From Rhizobium sp. (GTDB lineage Bacteria > Pseudomonadota > Alphaproteobacteria > Rhizobiales > Rhizobiaceae): a stretch of DNA of 64,000 nt. Both the position numbers and the translations under genes were made by a program. Position 1 is the first letter of the stretch. Each line of letters begins with the position of its first letter. The stretch spans positions 186,001 to 250,000 of the forward strand of contig PEKW01000015.1 in NCBI GenBank assembly GCA_002796995.1. The letters run 5' to 3'. Positions 18,676-26,931 of the stretch are shown here, piece after piece. The notes under the pieces are model-generated. The model did no database searches. It was not told where the DNA came from and saw only the letters and a program-made list of their open reading frames with translations.

Positions 18676-19653
18676 TTACTCCTCTTGCATCCTGGCTGCC
18701 AGGAACAGACCGAAGGCTCTGGGACCGTCGCCGGTCGCGACCTCGCCGACGACCTTCAAGGTCCGGGCATCGATCACCGAAAGGGTGTTGGTGTCCCAGT
18801 TGGCGACGGCGACCTTCAGGCCGTCCGCGGTCGTGTCGATGCCTTCGGGATAGCCGCCGACGTCGATCACGGCGACGGGCGCATAGGTCGTGGCGTCGAA
18901 GACGCTGACGGTATCGTCATACTGGTTGGTGACGAAGCCACGACCCTCGGCGAAGGCCAGACCATAGGGCCGCTCGCGAGTCTTGGCCTTGCCGAGGACG
19001 ACACCGCTTTCGGGATCGACGGCCGTCACCGTATTGCTGCCGACATCGGCCGAAAACACCCGGCCATCCGGCGCGAAGGTGACACCGAAGGGGCGTTCGC
19101 CCACCGTTACGCGGTGGACGAGAGCCAAGGTTTCGGCATCGAAGATCGACACCTGATTGGAATCGCGATCGGCCGTCGCGAGCCACCGGCCGTCCGGGGA
19201 GATCGCCAGGCCTGCCGGAGCGCTGCCGGTTTCCAGCGTGGCCGAGAGGGTGAGTTCGTCTGCGGTCAGCACCCACACGCGGGCATTGTACCAGTCGGAA
19301 ACGAAGACCCGGCGGCGCTTCTCGTCGACGGCCACGCCGATCGGACCGCCGTCGAGCTGGCGTTCGATCTCCGGAAGGTCTGACGCGAGACCGAAGCGGC
19401 GCAGCGTCTTGCTGTCGGGGCTGACGGTGAAGACCGCGCGGAGCGCCTCCGAGACGGCGACGCCGGCCGGCATGCCCGGCACGGGGATGCGCCGGACTTC
19501 GGTCATCCGCTCGAGATCGATGATGCTGAGATCGCTGGAGGACTGGTTCGTCACATAGGCATAGTCGGCAGTGGCCGAACGCGGCGCAAGGAGCGCCGCG
19601 ACGAGGCCGACTGTCAGGAGCGTGCTATTTGCCGAACTTCGCTTCCAGGGCAT
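18676..19653 (-). CDS. YVTN-type beta-propeller protein (copy 1)
   Basis: A 325-aa exported protein with a signal peptide ending near residue 29. The mature part is a run of YVTN-like propeller blades (AYVTNQSSSDLSIIDL, VFVSDWYN, GFVTNQYDDTVSVFD, VAVANWDTNTLSVID). It belongs to the beta-propellers found with PQQ-dependent catabolism genes. It may bind a dehydrogenase, cytochrome or ABC component; no activity is known. Its start overlaps the end of the SRPBCC gene by 29 bases and it stops 4 bases before carrier copy 2, so all are one operon. Confidence 0.8.
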   Translation of the reverse strand: MPWKRSSANSTLLTVGLVAALLAPRSATADYAYVTNQSSSDLSIIDLERMTEVRRIPVPGMPAGVAVSEALRAVFTVSPDSKTLRRFGLASDLPEIERQLDGGPIGVAVDEKRRRVFVSDWYNARVWVLTADELTLSATLETGSAPAGLAISPDGRWLATADRDSNQVSIFDAETLALVHRVTVGERPFGVTFAPDGRVFSADVGSNTVTAVDPESGVVLGKAKTRERPYGLAFAEGRGFVTNQYDDTVSVFDATTYAPVAVIDVGGYPEGIDTTADGLKVAVANWDTNTLSVIDARTLKVVGEVATGDGPRAFGLFLAARMQEE

Positions 19654-20158
19654 CGAGGCCAGCCTTGTAGACCCCGGTGACAGCTGCGATGGCGGCCGCG
19701 TCGTTGAGGTTTTCCGGCGGGTCGTTGTTCGGATAACCGCGATAGAAGGCGCCGCGCCATTCGATGTGCGAGCCGCCGCTCGCCGTCGGCGTCACGGTCA
19801 GGTGCGACGAATAATTGGTGACCGGCAGGACGGCGACATCCACCGCGGTGATGCGGTAGGAATAGCTCATCTTGGCCGCGTCATATTTGTAGAGCTGCTC
19901 GGAGATCGTCGGTCCGCCTTCCTTGCCGAGCGTCAGCACGCGCGTGGCGTCGATCGCATTGTCGCCAGTGCCGGTCGACGAAAAGACCGCGGGATGCCAG
20001 CTCATGTCCTGGAAATTGCCGATGACCGCCCAGACCTCTGCAGGGGGAGCGTTGACGTCGACCGCCAGGCTCAGCTTCTGCCGCGTCGGGCCGTGGGCGA
20101 AGGCGATCGCCGGTGCCAGCAGGAAGAATGTCAGCAGGAAATTACGAAGCTGTCCCAT
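19625..20158 (-). CDS. MxaD-like SRPBCC protein
   Basis: A 177-aa exported protein (signal to about residue 21, AFA-HGPTR) with a START/SRPBCC fold. APPAEVWAVIGNFQDMSWHPAV is the typical opening of this superfamily. Length, export and place in a methanol dehydrogenase locus fit MxaD, which was reported to promote electron transfer between methanol dehydrogenase and its cytochrome. Here it would act with XoxF and XoxG. ATG 20158 follows an AGGAGA-type site; the longer track ORF is a shadow. The ligand of its cavity is unknown. Confidence 0.78.
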   Translation of the reverse strand: MGQLRNFLLTFFLLAPAIAFAHGPTRQKLSLAVDVNAPPAEVWAVIGNFQDMSWHPAVFSSTGTGDNAIDATRVLTLGKEGGPTISEQLYKYDAAKMSYSYRITAVDVAVLPVTNYSSHLTVTPTASGGSHIEWRGAFYRGYPNNDPPENLNDAAAIAAVTGVYKAGLDALEAKFGK

Positions 20159-20166
20159 GGGTCTCC

Positions 20167-20676
20167 TCACGATTTGAAGAAGTGGTTCTTGAAGATGTAA
20201 TTGAGGCCGCGCAGCCAGCTCTGGTCGGTATTCGAGCGGATATCCACGGCGAGCGCGCGCACGGCCTCGCCGGACTTCACGTCCCTCAGGACGAGATTCA
20301 TCGACAGGATCAGGTTGGAGACTTTCTGCACCTCGCCGACCAGCACGTAGTCGGCGCCGAGCCGTTCGGCCATGCGAACCTCGCATCCGTAGCAGTGGGC
20401 GGGATTGGTGGTGTTGGCGAGTTCATCGGCGATCGGCTGGTTGTCGAGCACGACGAAGCCTTCGTCGCGCAGGCGCTGCCGTGTCGTTTCTTCCAGCAAA
20501 CGGGTGCGGGCGGTCTGGTCGGCGCGCGCGCCGTCATAGGCGCCCTCCGTCGAAGTATCGATGAAGGTCATGCCGAGGAAGGCGATTTTCGCACCCTGCT
20601 TGAGCGGCTTGTCCAGCGCGGCCAGGGCAAGCACGGGGATCAGGACCAGCACGAGTGACATCAAAATACGCTGCAT
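20167..20676 (-). CDS. Exported DUF3280-type protein
   Basis: A 169-aa protein with a signal peptide to about residue 19 (ALA-ALDKP). The mature region (KIAFLGMTFIDTS through DYVLVGEVQKVSNLILSMNL) fits the DUF2380/DUF3280 type of small periplasmic proteins seen in methanol oxidation loci. Two nearby cysteines occur in HCYGCEV. It is the first gene of the minus-strand operon and diverges from the ABC binding protein at 20801. I used ATG 20676. Confidence 0.7.
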   Translation of the reverse strand: MQRILMSLVLVLIPVLALAALDKPLKQGAKIAFLGMTFIDTSTEGAYDGARADQTARTRLLEETTRQRLRDEGFVVLDNQPIADELANTTNPAHCYGCEVRMAERLGADYVLVGEVQKVSNLILSMNLVLRDVKSGEAVRALAVDIRSNTDQSWLRGLNYIFKNHFFKS

Positions 20677-20701
20677 GCGACCGAGCCTAACATAGCAGGC
20701 C

Positions 20702-20739
20702 CGCGACACCACGATCCATAAGTATCGGTTTCGCGACAC
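20702..20739. repeat. Direct repeat CGCGACAC in the divergent promoter region
   Basis: CGCGACAC occurs at 20702-20709 and 20732-20739, 30 bases apart start to start, about three helical turns, so both copies face the same side of DNA. The 124-base region separates the two divergent arms of the quinoprotein locus. A shared regulator site is possible. Confidence 0.3.
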
Positions 20740-20800
20740 AAACCTCTCGTCTATTCTCCACTTTAAGATGTGTCAGGAAGATTGGGAGGTCATTCCGACG

Positions 20801-21988
20801 ATGTCGAAACAGCGGCTTACGCTTGCCATTTTTTGCGCTGCCTGGATGACAACGCAGACTGCGTGGGCCGAGGAGGTGAAGACCGCCGTCCTTCGCGTCG
20901 ATCGCGTCAAACTGCCGCCGATCTCCCGGCTCGACGTCGCGCCCGCGGATCTCGGTTTCGCCGGTGCCACGCTCGGCAACGAGGACAACCGTACCACCGG
21001 TGCCTTCACCGGCATGGACTATCAGCTGACAACCAAGGCCGTGCCGCCCGAGCAGGCCGAGGCGGCGCTCGACGCGCTGAAGGCCGATGGCGTCAAGCTG
21101 ATCGCCGTCATTTCCGACGGGGAAACCCTGAAGACACTGGCCGATCGAGCGGGGCCGGAGGTGCTGGTGCTCAATGCCGGAGCGCGGGACGATGCGCTGC
21201 GTGACGCGGAGTGCCGGGCGAATGTCCTGCATATCGCGCCGAGCCGGTCGATGCTGACGGACGGCGTCGTGCAATTCCTGATGTGGAAGAAGTGGGCGCG
21301 CATCCTCCTGATCCACGGTTCTCATCCAGAAGACAAGCTACTCGCCGAAAGCTACCGGAAGTCGGCGACGAAGTTCGGCGCGAAGATCGTCGAGGAGCGG
21401 GAATTCGTTGATACCGGCGGCGCCCGGCGCACGGACACCGGCCATGTCCTGGTCCAGAAGCAGATCCCGGTCTTCATGCAGGGTGCAGAGGAACATGACG
21501 TCACGGTTGCGGCCGACGAAACGGACGTGTTTGCGGCCTATCTGCCCTATCATTCCTGGGATCCGCGCCCGGTCGCCGGCTCGGCCGGCCTGATGCCGCT
21601 CACCTGGCACCAAGCGCACGAATCCTGGGGCGCGACGCAGTTCCAGCGGCGCTTCGAAAAGCTGACGGGCCGTGGCGCGCGGGACGAGGACTACCAGGCG
21701 TGGCTGGCCGTCCGGGTGATCGGCGAGGCCGTGACGCGGTCCGGCAAGCCGGATGCCGCTTCGATCCGCTCCTATCTGCTGTCCAAGGATTTCGAGATCG
21801 CCGCCTTCAAGGGCCAGAAGCTGACCTTCCGCTCGTGGAACGGGCAGCTGCGCCAGCCGATCCTGCTTGGCGACGGCCGCATCACCGTCTCCGTCTCTCC
21901 CCAGGACGGTTATCTTCACCAGTATTCGCCGCTCGACACGCTGGGCATCGATGCACCTGAAACCGCATGCCGTGCCTTTGGAGGATAG
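20801..21988 (+). CDS. PQQ-catabolism-associated ABC substrate-binding protein (branched-chain type)
   Basis: A 395-aa exported periplasmic binding protein (signal to about residue 22, AWA-EEVKT) of the type I branched-chain amino acid fold. It fits the family of binding proteins encoded with PQQ-dependent alcohol catabolism ABC systems (Pseudomonas ped-type loci). I used ATG 20801 after GGGAGG at 12-base spacing; an upstream in-frame ATG at 20768 is less likely. The natural ligand is unknown. It is followed one base later by propeller copy 2. Confidence 0.78.
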   Translation: MSKQRLTLAIFCAAWMTTQTAWAEEVKTAVLRVDRVKLPPISRLDVAPADLGFAGATLGNEDNRTTGAFTGMDYQLTTKAVPPEQAEAALDALKADGVKLIAVISDGETLKTLADRAGPEVLVLNAGARDDALRDAECRANVLHIAPSRSMLTDGVVQFLMWKKWARILLIHGSHPEDKLLAESYRKSATKFGAKIVEEREFVDTGGARRTDTGHVLVQKQIPVFMQGAEEHDVTVAADETDVFAAYLPYHSWDPRPVAGSAGLMPLTWHQAHESWGATQFQRRFEKLTGRGARDEDYQAWLAVRVIGEAVTRSGKPDAASIRSYLLSKDFEIAAFKGQKLTFRSWNGQLRQPILLGDGRITVSVSPQDGYLHQYSPLDTLGIDAPETACRAFGG

Positions 21989-21989
21989 A

Positions 21990-22964
21990 ATGCTGAAATA
22001 CGCCTGGATCATCCTGCCTGCCGCCCTTCTGGCCAGCGGCCCCGCCCACGCCAACAAGGTGTTCGTCACCAACGAGCGCGGCAACACGGTAACAGTTCTC
22101 GACAGCGAGACTTGGGAGAAGATTGCCGAGTTTCCCGCCGGCAACCGGCCGCGCGGCATCACGATCAGCCCCGACGGCAAGGAACTCTATGTCTGCGCTT
22201 CCGACGACGACACGGTGCGCGTCTTCGATCCGGAGACCTACAAGGAGTTGCATACCCTTCCTTCAGGTCCCGACCCGGAACTGTTCGCGCTCAACCCATC
22301 GGGCAAGCAGCTCTATGTCGCTAACGAGGACGACAATCTGGTGACGGTCGTCGACACGGAGACGCATCAGGTTCTGGCAGAAATCCCGGTCGGGGTGGAG
22401 CCGGAGGGCGTGGCCGTCAGCCCCGATGCCAAGACGCTGATCAATACGTCCGAAACGACCAACATGGCGCATTTCATCGACACCTCGACCTACGAGATCG
22501 TGCACAATGTGCTGGTCGACCAGCGGCCGCGCTATGCCGAGTTCACGGCCGACGGGAAGAAACTCTACGTCAGCGCCGAGATCGGCGGTAGCGTGTCGGT
22601 CATCAATCTCGGTGCCGGGGAGCCGAAGGTCGACAAGAAGATCACCTTCGAAGTTCCCGGCGTGCTGCCGGAATGGCTGCAGCCGGTCGGGGTCAAGGCG
22701 ACCAGCGACGGATCGCGGGTCTTCGTCGCGCTCGGGCCGGCCAATCGCGTGGCGGTGATCGATGCGAAGACCGACGAGGTGCTCGACTATCTGCTCGTCG
22801 GCCAGCGCGTCTGGCAGATGGCGTTCACGCCGGGCGAGGAATTTCTCGTCGTCACCAACGGCAACTCCAACGATGTCAGCATCATCGACGTGAAGGCCGA
22901 GAAGGTCATTCGTTCGGTTCCGGTCGGCGAGCAGCCCTGGGGGGTCGTTGTCGCGCCGAACTGA
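21990..22964 (+). CDS. YVTN-type beta-propeller protein (copy 2)
   Basis: A 324-aa exported propeller (signal to about residue 20, AHA-NKVF) with about six or seven YVTN blades, for example KVFVTNERGNTVTVLD, LYVCASDDDTVRVFD, LYVANEDDNLVTVVD and FLVVTNGNSNDVSIID. It is the second such protein in the locus, after 18676-19653, and matches the PQQ-dependent catabolism-associated propeller family. GGAGGATAGA precedes the ATG. It probably works with the binding protein before it. Confidence 0.82.
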   Translation: MLKYAWIILPAALLASGPAHANKVFVTNERGNTVTVLDSETWEKIAEFPAGNRPRGITISPDGKELYVCASDDDTVRVFDPETYKELHTLPSGPDPELFALNPSGKQLYVANEDDNLVTVVDTETHQVLAEIPVGVEPEGVAVSPDAKTLINTSETTNMAHFIDTSTYEIVHNVLVDQRPRYAEFTADGKKLYVSAEIGGSVSVINLGAGEPKVDKKITFEVPGVLPEWLQPVGVKATSDGSRVFVALGPANRVAVIDAKTDEVLDYLLVGQRVWQMAFTPGEEFLVVTNGNSNDVSIIDVKAEKVIRSVPVGEQPWGVVVAPN

Positions 22965-23004
22965 CCGTTTTTCAGACAGATACAATATTGGGAGGAATTC
23001 ATCG

Positions 23005-23472
23005 ATGACGAGAAAGCTTTTGGCGGGATTGGCCGCTCTGATTGCCGTCCCCTTGGTCAGTCCGATCATCGCCATGCCGGCGGTAGCGGCACCGCTCTGC
23101 GACAAGCTCGGTTTTGCGGGGCTTCTGGCCAAATGCAATCGCGGCGAACCGATCGAGATCACGCTTGCCTCCGGACAGCCGCTCGGCAAGGGCGACGTGG
23201 CGCTGCAATCGGGCGCCTATTACGAAATGAAGATCACCGCCGACGGCTCGGCCGAGCTGGCGATTTCCGGGGCCCCCTTCTTCCGGGCAATCTGGATGAA
23301 CGAGATCGTCATCAACGGCATCGAGGTTCGCCCCATGGCGATCGACAGCCTCGAATTCGACAAGGCCGGCGTGGCGACCATGTCATTTATCGCCATAAAG
23401 CCCGGCTCCTACGAGGTCCGCATTCCGAACACGACCAGCGACACCCAGAAGGTGACGATTTCCATTCAGTAA
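23005..23472 (+). CDS. Exported small protein, unknown, possibly cupredoxin-like
   Basis: A 155-aa protein starting at ATG 23005 behind TTGGGAGGAAT. A signal peptide ends near residue 28 (AVA-APLCD). Two cysteines occur close together (LCDKLGFAGLLAKC). The rest looks all-beta, and the C-terminal KPGSYEVRIPN stretch resembles the end of a cupredoxin fold, but the His/Cys/Met copper ligands are not evident. Function unknown; it lies inside the quinoprotein operon. Confidence 0.65.
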   Translation: MTRKLLAGLAALIAVPLVSPIIAMPAVAAPLCDKLGFAGLLAKCNRGEPIEITLASGQPLGKGDVALQSGAYYEMKITADGSAELAISGAPFFRAIWMNEIVINGIEVRPMAIDSLEFDKAGVATMSFIAIKPGSYEVRIPNTTSDTQKVTISIQ

Positions 23473-23499
23473 GCCAAACGTGACAGAAGGACGATTGCG

Positions 23500-23757
23500 A
23501 TGCACAGCTACAAAATGAAGACCGTTTTCCTTGCCGCCTTTCTTGCCTTGCCCTTTGCCGCATCGGCCGCCGAGGTGCCGGCCGACAAGCAGACGGCGAT
23601 CCAGGACATGCTGAAGACCATGCAATGCGAGGTCGATCCGGCCAATATCGAAGCCAATGGCGACGGTTTTGAACTCGACGACGTGTTCTGCGCCGACGGG
23701 CAGTACGACATGGATCTCAATGCCGATCTCACCGTCGCCGACAAGCGCAAGGAATAG
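23500..23757 (+). CDS. Small exported acidic protein (PepSY-like)
   Basis: An 85-aa protein with a signal peptide ending near residue 24 (SAA-AEVPA). The mature 60 residues are acidic, with two cysteines (MQCEVD and VFCADGQ). The layout of a helix followed by a DGFELDDVFCADGQYDMDLN hairpin resembles one PepSY module. The Asp-rich hairpin could bind a cation, but that is speculation. ATG 23500 follows GAAGGAC; ATG 23515 is an alternative. Confidence 0.6.
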   Translation: MHSYKMKTVFLAAFLALPFAASAAEVPADKQTAIQDMLKTMQCEVDPANIEANGDGFELDDVFCADGQYDMDLNADLTVADKRKE

Positions 23758-23851
23758 GCTGGACAGGTTGGCGAATTGCCAGAAGAATCGTGTAGAAGCC
23801 GCTGGTCAACAAGCCGCGAAGGCAAGGCGGCAATCCCGGGGAGAGCGAGCG

Positions 23852-24823
23852 ATGCGTGTCTTGAGACGAATTCTGACCGGGTGCCTGCTGGCGCTTGGCA
23901 TGGCGCCGGCCATGGCGGAGGAACTGCCGCCGATCAGGGCAGCGATGCTCGCTTCCGGCACGGTCAACTGGGAGATTTCGACGATCAAGGCGAACAAGCT
24001 CGACCGGAAGAACGGGTTCGCCCTGGCCGTGCAGGACTATGCGGACAACGGCGCGACGCGCGTCGCCTTCGAGGGCGGCGAGGCGGACACCATGGTGGCC
24101 GACTGGATCTGGGTTGCCTATCAGCGCGCCGCCGGCAAGGACTACGTCTTCATTCCCTATTCGCGCGCGGTCGGCGGTCTCGTTGTCAAGGACGACAGCC
24201 CGGTCAAGGCGCTTGCCGACCTCAAGGGTCAGAAGATCGGCATTGCCGGCGGGCCGCTCGACAAGAGCTGGCTCATCCTGCGCGCCTATGCCACAAAAAA
24301 ATACGGCATGGATCTGGCCAAGGAGACCGAGCAGGTGTTCGCCGCACCGCCGCTGATCTTCAAATCGGCGCTGTCCGGCGAGACGGCGGGAGCAATCAAC
24401 TTCTGGCATTTCCTCGCCAAGATGAAGGCGAAGGGCATGCACGACCTCGTTTCCGTTGCCGATGCCGCGACCGAACTCGGGCTCGACCCCGATACGCCAC
24501 TCCTTGGCTATGTGCTCAAGGGCGAATTCGTCAAGGCGCATCCCGAGGTGGCGCAGGGGCTCTACAAGGCCTCGGTGGCGGCGAAAGAATTGTTGCGCAG
24601 CGATGATGCTGCCTGGGAGGGGATACGCGGTCAGATGAACGCCGCAGATGACGCCGAGTTTGCGGCGTTGCGTGACGGTTATCGCGCCGGCATTCCGAGC
24701 GGCAGGCCGATCGACGAGGCGGCGGCCGATCGCTTCCTGCGGCTGATGGCCGAGCTCGGCGGCGAGGAGCTTGTCGGCAAGGCGACTACGCTGCCCGAGG
24801 GGGTCTTCCTGCACCTTGAGTGA
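23852..24823 (+). CDS. ABC substrate-binding protein, SsuA/NMT1 type
   Basis: A 323-aa exported binding protein (signal to about residue 23, AMA-EELPP). The LGMAPAMAEE cleavage region, VNWEISTIKAN opening and LADLKGQKIGIAGGPLDKSW block are typical of SsuA/TauA/NMT1-like binding proteins for sulfonates, nitrate or pyrimidine precursors. The NWE and FWH aromatics in the pocket are unusual to my eye. The ligand is unknown; the gene begins a five-gene coupled ABC operon beside XoxF, so a cofactor, metal complex or alcohol-related ligand is possible. Confidence 0.8.
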   Translation: MRVLRRILTGCLLALGMAPAMAEELPPIRAAMLASGTVNWEISTIKANKLDRKNGFALAVQDYADNGATRVAFEGGEADTMVADWIWVAYQRAAGKDYVFIPYSRAVGGLVVKDDSPVKALADLKGQKIGIAGGPLDKSWLILRAYATKKYGMDLAKETEQVFAAPPLIFKSALSGETAGAINFWHFLAKMKAKGMHDLVSVADAATELGLDPDTPLLGYVLKGEFVKAHPEVAQGLYKASVAAKELLRSDDAAWEGIRGQMNAADDAEFAALRDGYRAGIPSGRPIDEAAADRFLRLMAELGGEELVGKATTLPEGVFLHLE

Positions 24824-25577
24824 CAATGGCCAAAATCCGCTGATCGTCCGCACGCTATCGCTCTGCCTGCTGCTGCTGGTGTGGGTCGGCGCGGCGGCGC
24901 TGACGGCGGATGCCAGCATTCTGCCGCAACCCTGGGCGCTCGCGGAGCCGCTCGCCCGGGCGGTTGGTTCCGGTGCCTTGCCCTATCATCTCGCGATGAC
25001 GCTCGGGCGCGTGGTGATGGCCTTCGTGCCAGCCATGGCGATCGGCGTGGCGCTCGGTTTTCTGATGGGGCGCTATCCGGCGTTCGACCGGTGGCTCGAT
25101 CCCTGGCTGGTGGTGTTCCTCAACCTGCCGGCGCTGGTCCTGATCGTGCTCTGCTATCTCTGGATCGGCCTGAACGAAACGGCGGCGATCATCGCGGTCG
25201 TGCTCAACAAGATCCCGAATGTCGCGACGCTTCTGCGCGAAGGCGCGCGCGCTCTCGATCCGAACCTCGATGCCATGGCAAAGGTCTATCGCATGCCGCC
25301 TATGGCGCGGCTGCGTCATGTCGCCATTCCCCAACTGGCTCCCTATATCGCCGGTGCGGCCCGTTCCGGCATTGCCGTCATCTGGAAGATCGTGCTGGTG
25401 GTCGAGTTTCTCGGCCGCTCCAGCGGCGTCGGTTTCCAGATCCATTTCTATTTCCAGCTGTTCGACGTCGCCATGGTGCTGGTTTATTCGCTGACCTTCA
25501 TCGTCGTCATGCTCATGGTCGAAGCCCTGATCCTGCAGCCGGTCGAACGGCGGGCGCGGGCCTGGAGGACGGCATGA
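24816..25577 (+). CDS. ABC permease, SsuC type
   Basis: A 253-aa inner-membrane permease with about six helices. The EAA-type cytoplasmic loop is visible around AKVYRMPPMARLRHVAIPQLAPYI. I propose TTG 24816 as start: it overlaps the binding-protein stop by 8 bases and puts the first helix at the usual distance. The track's ATG 24771 would give a long overlap. It should work with the binding protein before it and the ATPase after it as an SsuABC-type importer. Confidence 0.82.
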   Translation: MSDNGQNPLIVRTLSLCLLLLVWVGAAALTADASILPQPWALAEPLARAVGSGALPYHLAMTLGRVVMAFVPAMAIGVALGFLMGRYPAFDRWLDPWLVVFLNLPALVLIVLCYLWIGLNETAAIIAVVLNKIPNVATLLREGARALDPNLDAMAKVYRMPPMARLRHVAIPQLAPYIAGAARSGIAVIWKIVLVVEFLGRSSGVGFQIHFYFQLFDVAMVLVYSLTFIVVMLMVEALILQPVERRARAWRTA

Positions 25578-26206
25578 TCAAGGTCGACGTCCGGCGAAAG
25601 GCTTTCGGTCCATCGGAGATCCTGCGCGACATCCGTTTCGAGATGGGTGACAGCGAAGCCGTCGCCATTCTCGGCGCTTCTGGCATCGGCAAGTCGACGC
25701 TGCTCCGTCTGATCGCCGGCATTGACGAGGCCTTCGAAGGTGAGATCGTCCGGCCGCAGAATATCGCCATGGTGTTCCAGGAGCCGGTGCTGCTGCCGTG
25801 GCGCAGCGTGCTGCAGAATCTCACCCTGGTCCACCCGACGCTCGGAGAGGATGCGGCGCGCGCTGCGCTCGAACGTATCGGCATTGCCGACAAGGCCGGA
25901 CTCTTTCCCGGCCAGCTGTCGCTCGGCCAGCAGCGGCGGTTGGCGCTGGCCCGCGCCTTTGCCGGACGCCCGGCACTTCTCGTCATGGATGAGCCCTATG
26001 TCTCGCTCGATCCGCAGACGGCCGAGGAAATGCTGGAACTGACCGAGGCGCTGATTGCCGAGACCGGTCCCGCCGTCATTCTCGTCACCCATTCCGAGGC
26101 TGAGGCCAGGCGTCTGGCCCAGCGCACTCTCAGGCTTGCGGGTCGCCCGGCAACGATCGCCGATGGAGCGAGCCCTCCGGCGGCGAAGCGGGAGGGTGCG
26201 GCATGA
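25574..26206 (+). CDS. ABC ATPase, SsuB type
   Basis: A 210-aa ATPase starting at ATG 25574, overlapping the permease stop (ATGA). Walker A is GASGIGKST (about 34-42), the Q-loop MVFQEPVLLPW, Walker B ALLVMDEP, and the switch His is in LVTHSEAEA. The signature reads LSLGQQRR, with Leu where the first Gly of LSGGQ is usual. It is shorter than typical SsuB. It probably energises the 24816 permease; its 3' end overlaps the next ATPase by 4 bases. Confidence 0.83.
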   Translation: MIKVDVRRKAFGPSEILRDIRFEMGDSEAVAILGASGIGKSTLLRLIAGIDEAFEGEIVRPQNIAMVFQEPVLLPWRSVLQNLTLVHPTLGEDAARAALERIGIADKAGLFPGQLSLGQQRRLALARAFAGRPALLVMDEPYVSLDPQTAEEMLELTEALIAETGPAVILVTHSEAEARRLAQRTLRLAGRPATIADGASPPAAKREGAA

Positions 26207-26931
26207 AGGGTCTTGAGATCAGCCATGTCGGATATCACTATGGCGAGCGCAAGGCGCTGGACGATGTCTCGTTCAACGTCGAGCCCGGTCGGTTCTGCGC
26301 GCTGCTCGGGCCTAACGGTGCCGGCAAGTCGACGCTCTTTGCCCTTCTGACCCGGCTGATCGTCGCTGACGAGGGAACGATCAATGTCGCAGGCTTCGAT
26401 ATGGCCCGGTCGCCACGCGCCGCGCTCGCGCGGATCGGCGTGGTGTTCCAGCAGCCGACACTCGATCTCGACATGACGGTGCGCCGCAACCTGCGCTACT
26501 TCGCCGGTCTGCACGGACTGTCCGGCCGTTCCGCCTCCATGGCCATCGAGAGGGCACTTGCCCAGCTTGGCATGGACGAGCGCGCCGACGAACCGGTGCG
26601 TGCGCTGAATGGCGGGCACCGGCGGCGTATGGAGATCGCCCGCGCCCTGGTTCATCAACCGGAGATCCTGCTGCTCGACGAGGCGACCGTCGGGCTCGAT
26701 GCCGCCTCGCGGCAGGCGATCACCGACCACGTGCATCAGCTCGCCGAAAGTGGGCTTGCCGTGCTCTGGGCGACCCATCTGGTCGACGAGATCGCCATGT
26801 CGGATCAGGTCGTGGTGCTGCATCGCGGGCGCGTGTTGAGCAACGGCCCGGCGGCTGAACTGGCCGGTGACCGCAGCCTGGCCAAGGCCTTCCTCGCCAT
26901 GACGGCCGAAGGCACGGAGGCGACGGCATGA
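26203..26931 (+). CDS. ABC ATPase, DrrA/PedB-like (PQQ-catabolism exporter)
   Basis: A 242-aa ATPase of the ABC-2 exporter class. Walker A GPNGAGKST, Q-loop VFQQPTLDLDMTVR, Walker B ILLLDEATVGLD and switch His in WATHLVDE are present. The signature is LNGGHRRRMEIARAL, with His replacing the usual Gln. It fits the ATPases encoded with PQQ-dependent alcohol catabolism. It overlaps both neighbours by 4 bases and pairs with the ABC-2 permease that follows. Confidence 0.83.
   Translation: MKGLEISHVGYHYGERKALDDVSFNVEPGRFCALLGPNGAGKSTLFALLTRLIVADEGTINVAGFDMARSPRAALARIGVVFQQPTLDLDMTVRRNLRYFAGLHGLSGRSASMAIERALAQLGMDERADEPVRALNGGHRRRMEIARALVHQPEILLLDEATVGLDAASRQAITDHVHQLAESGLAVLWATHLVDEIAMSDQVVVLHRGRVLSNGPAAELAGDRSLAKAFLAMTAEGTEATA

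Noticed and set aside
24771-24815. ATG 24771 as start of the SsuC-type permease
   Set aside because: It would overlap the binding protein by 53 bases; TTG 24816 gives the short overlap seen throughout this operon.
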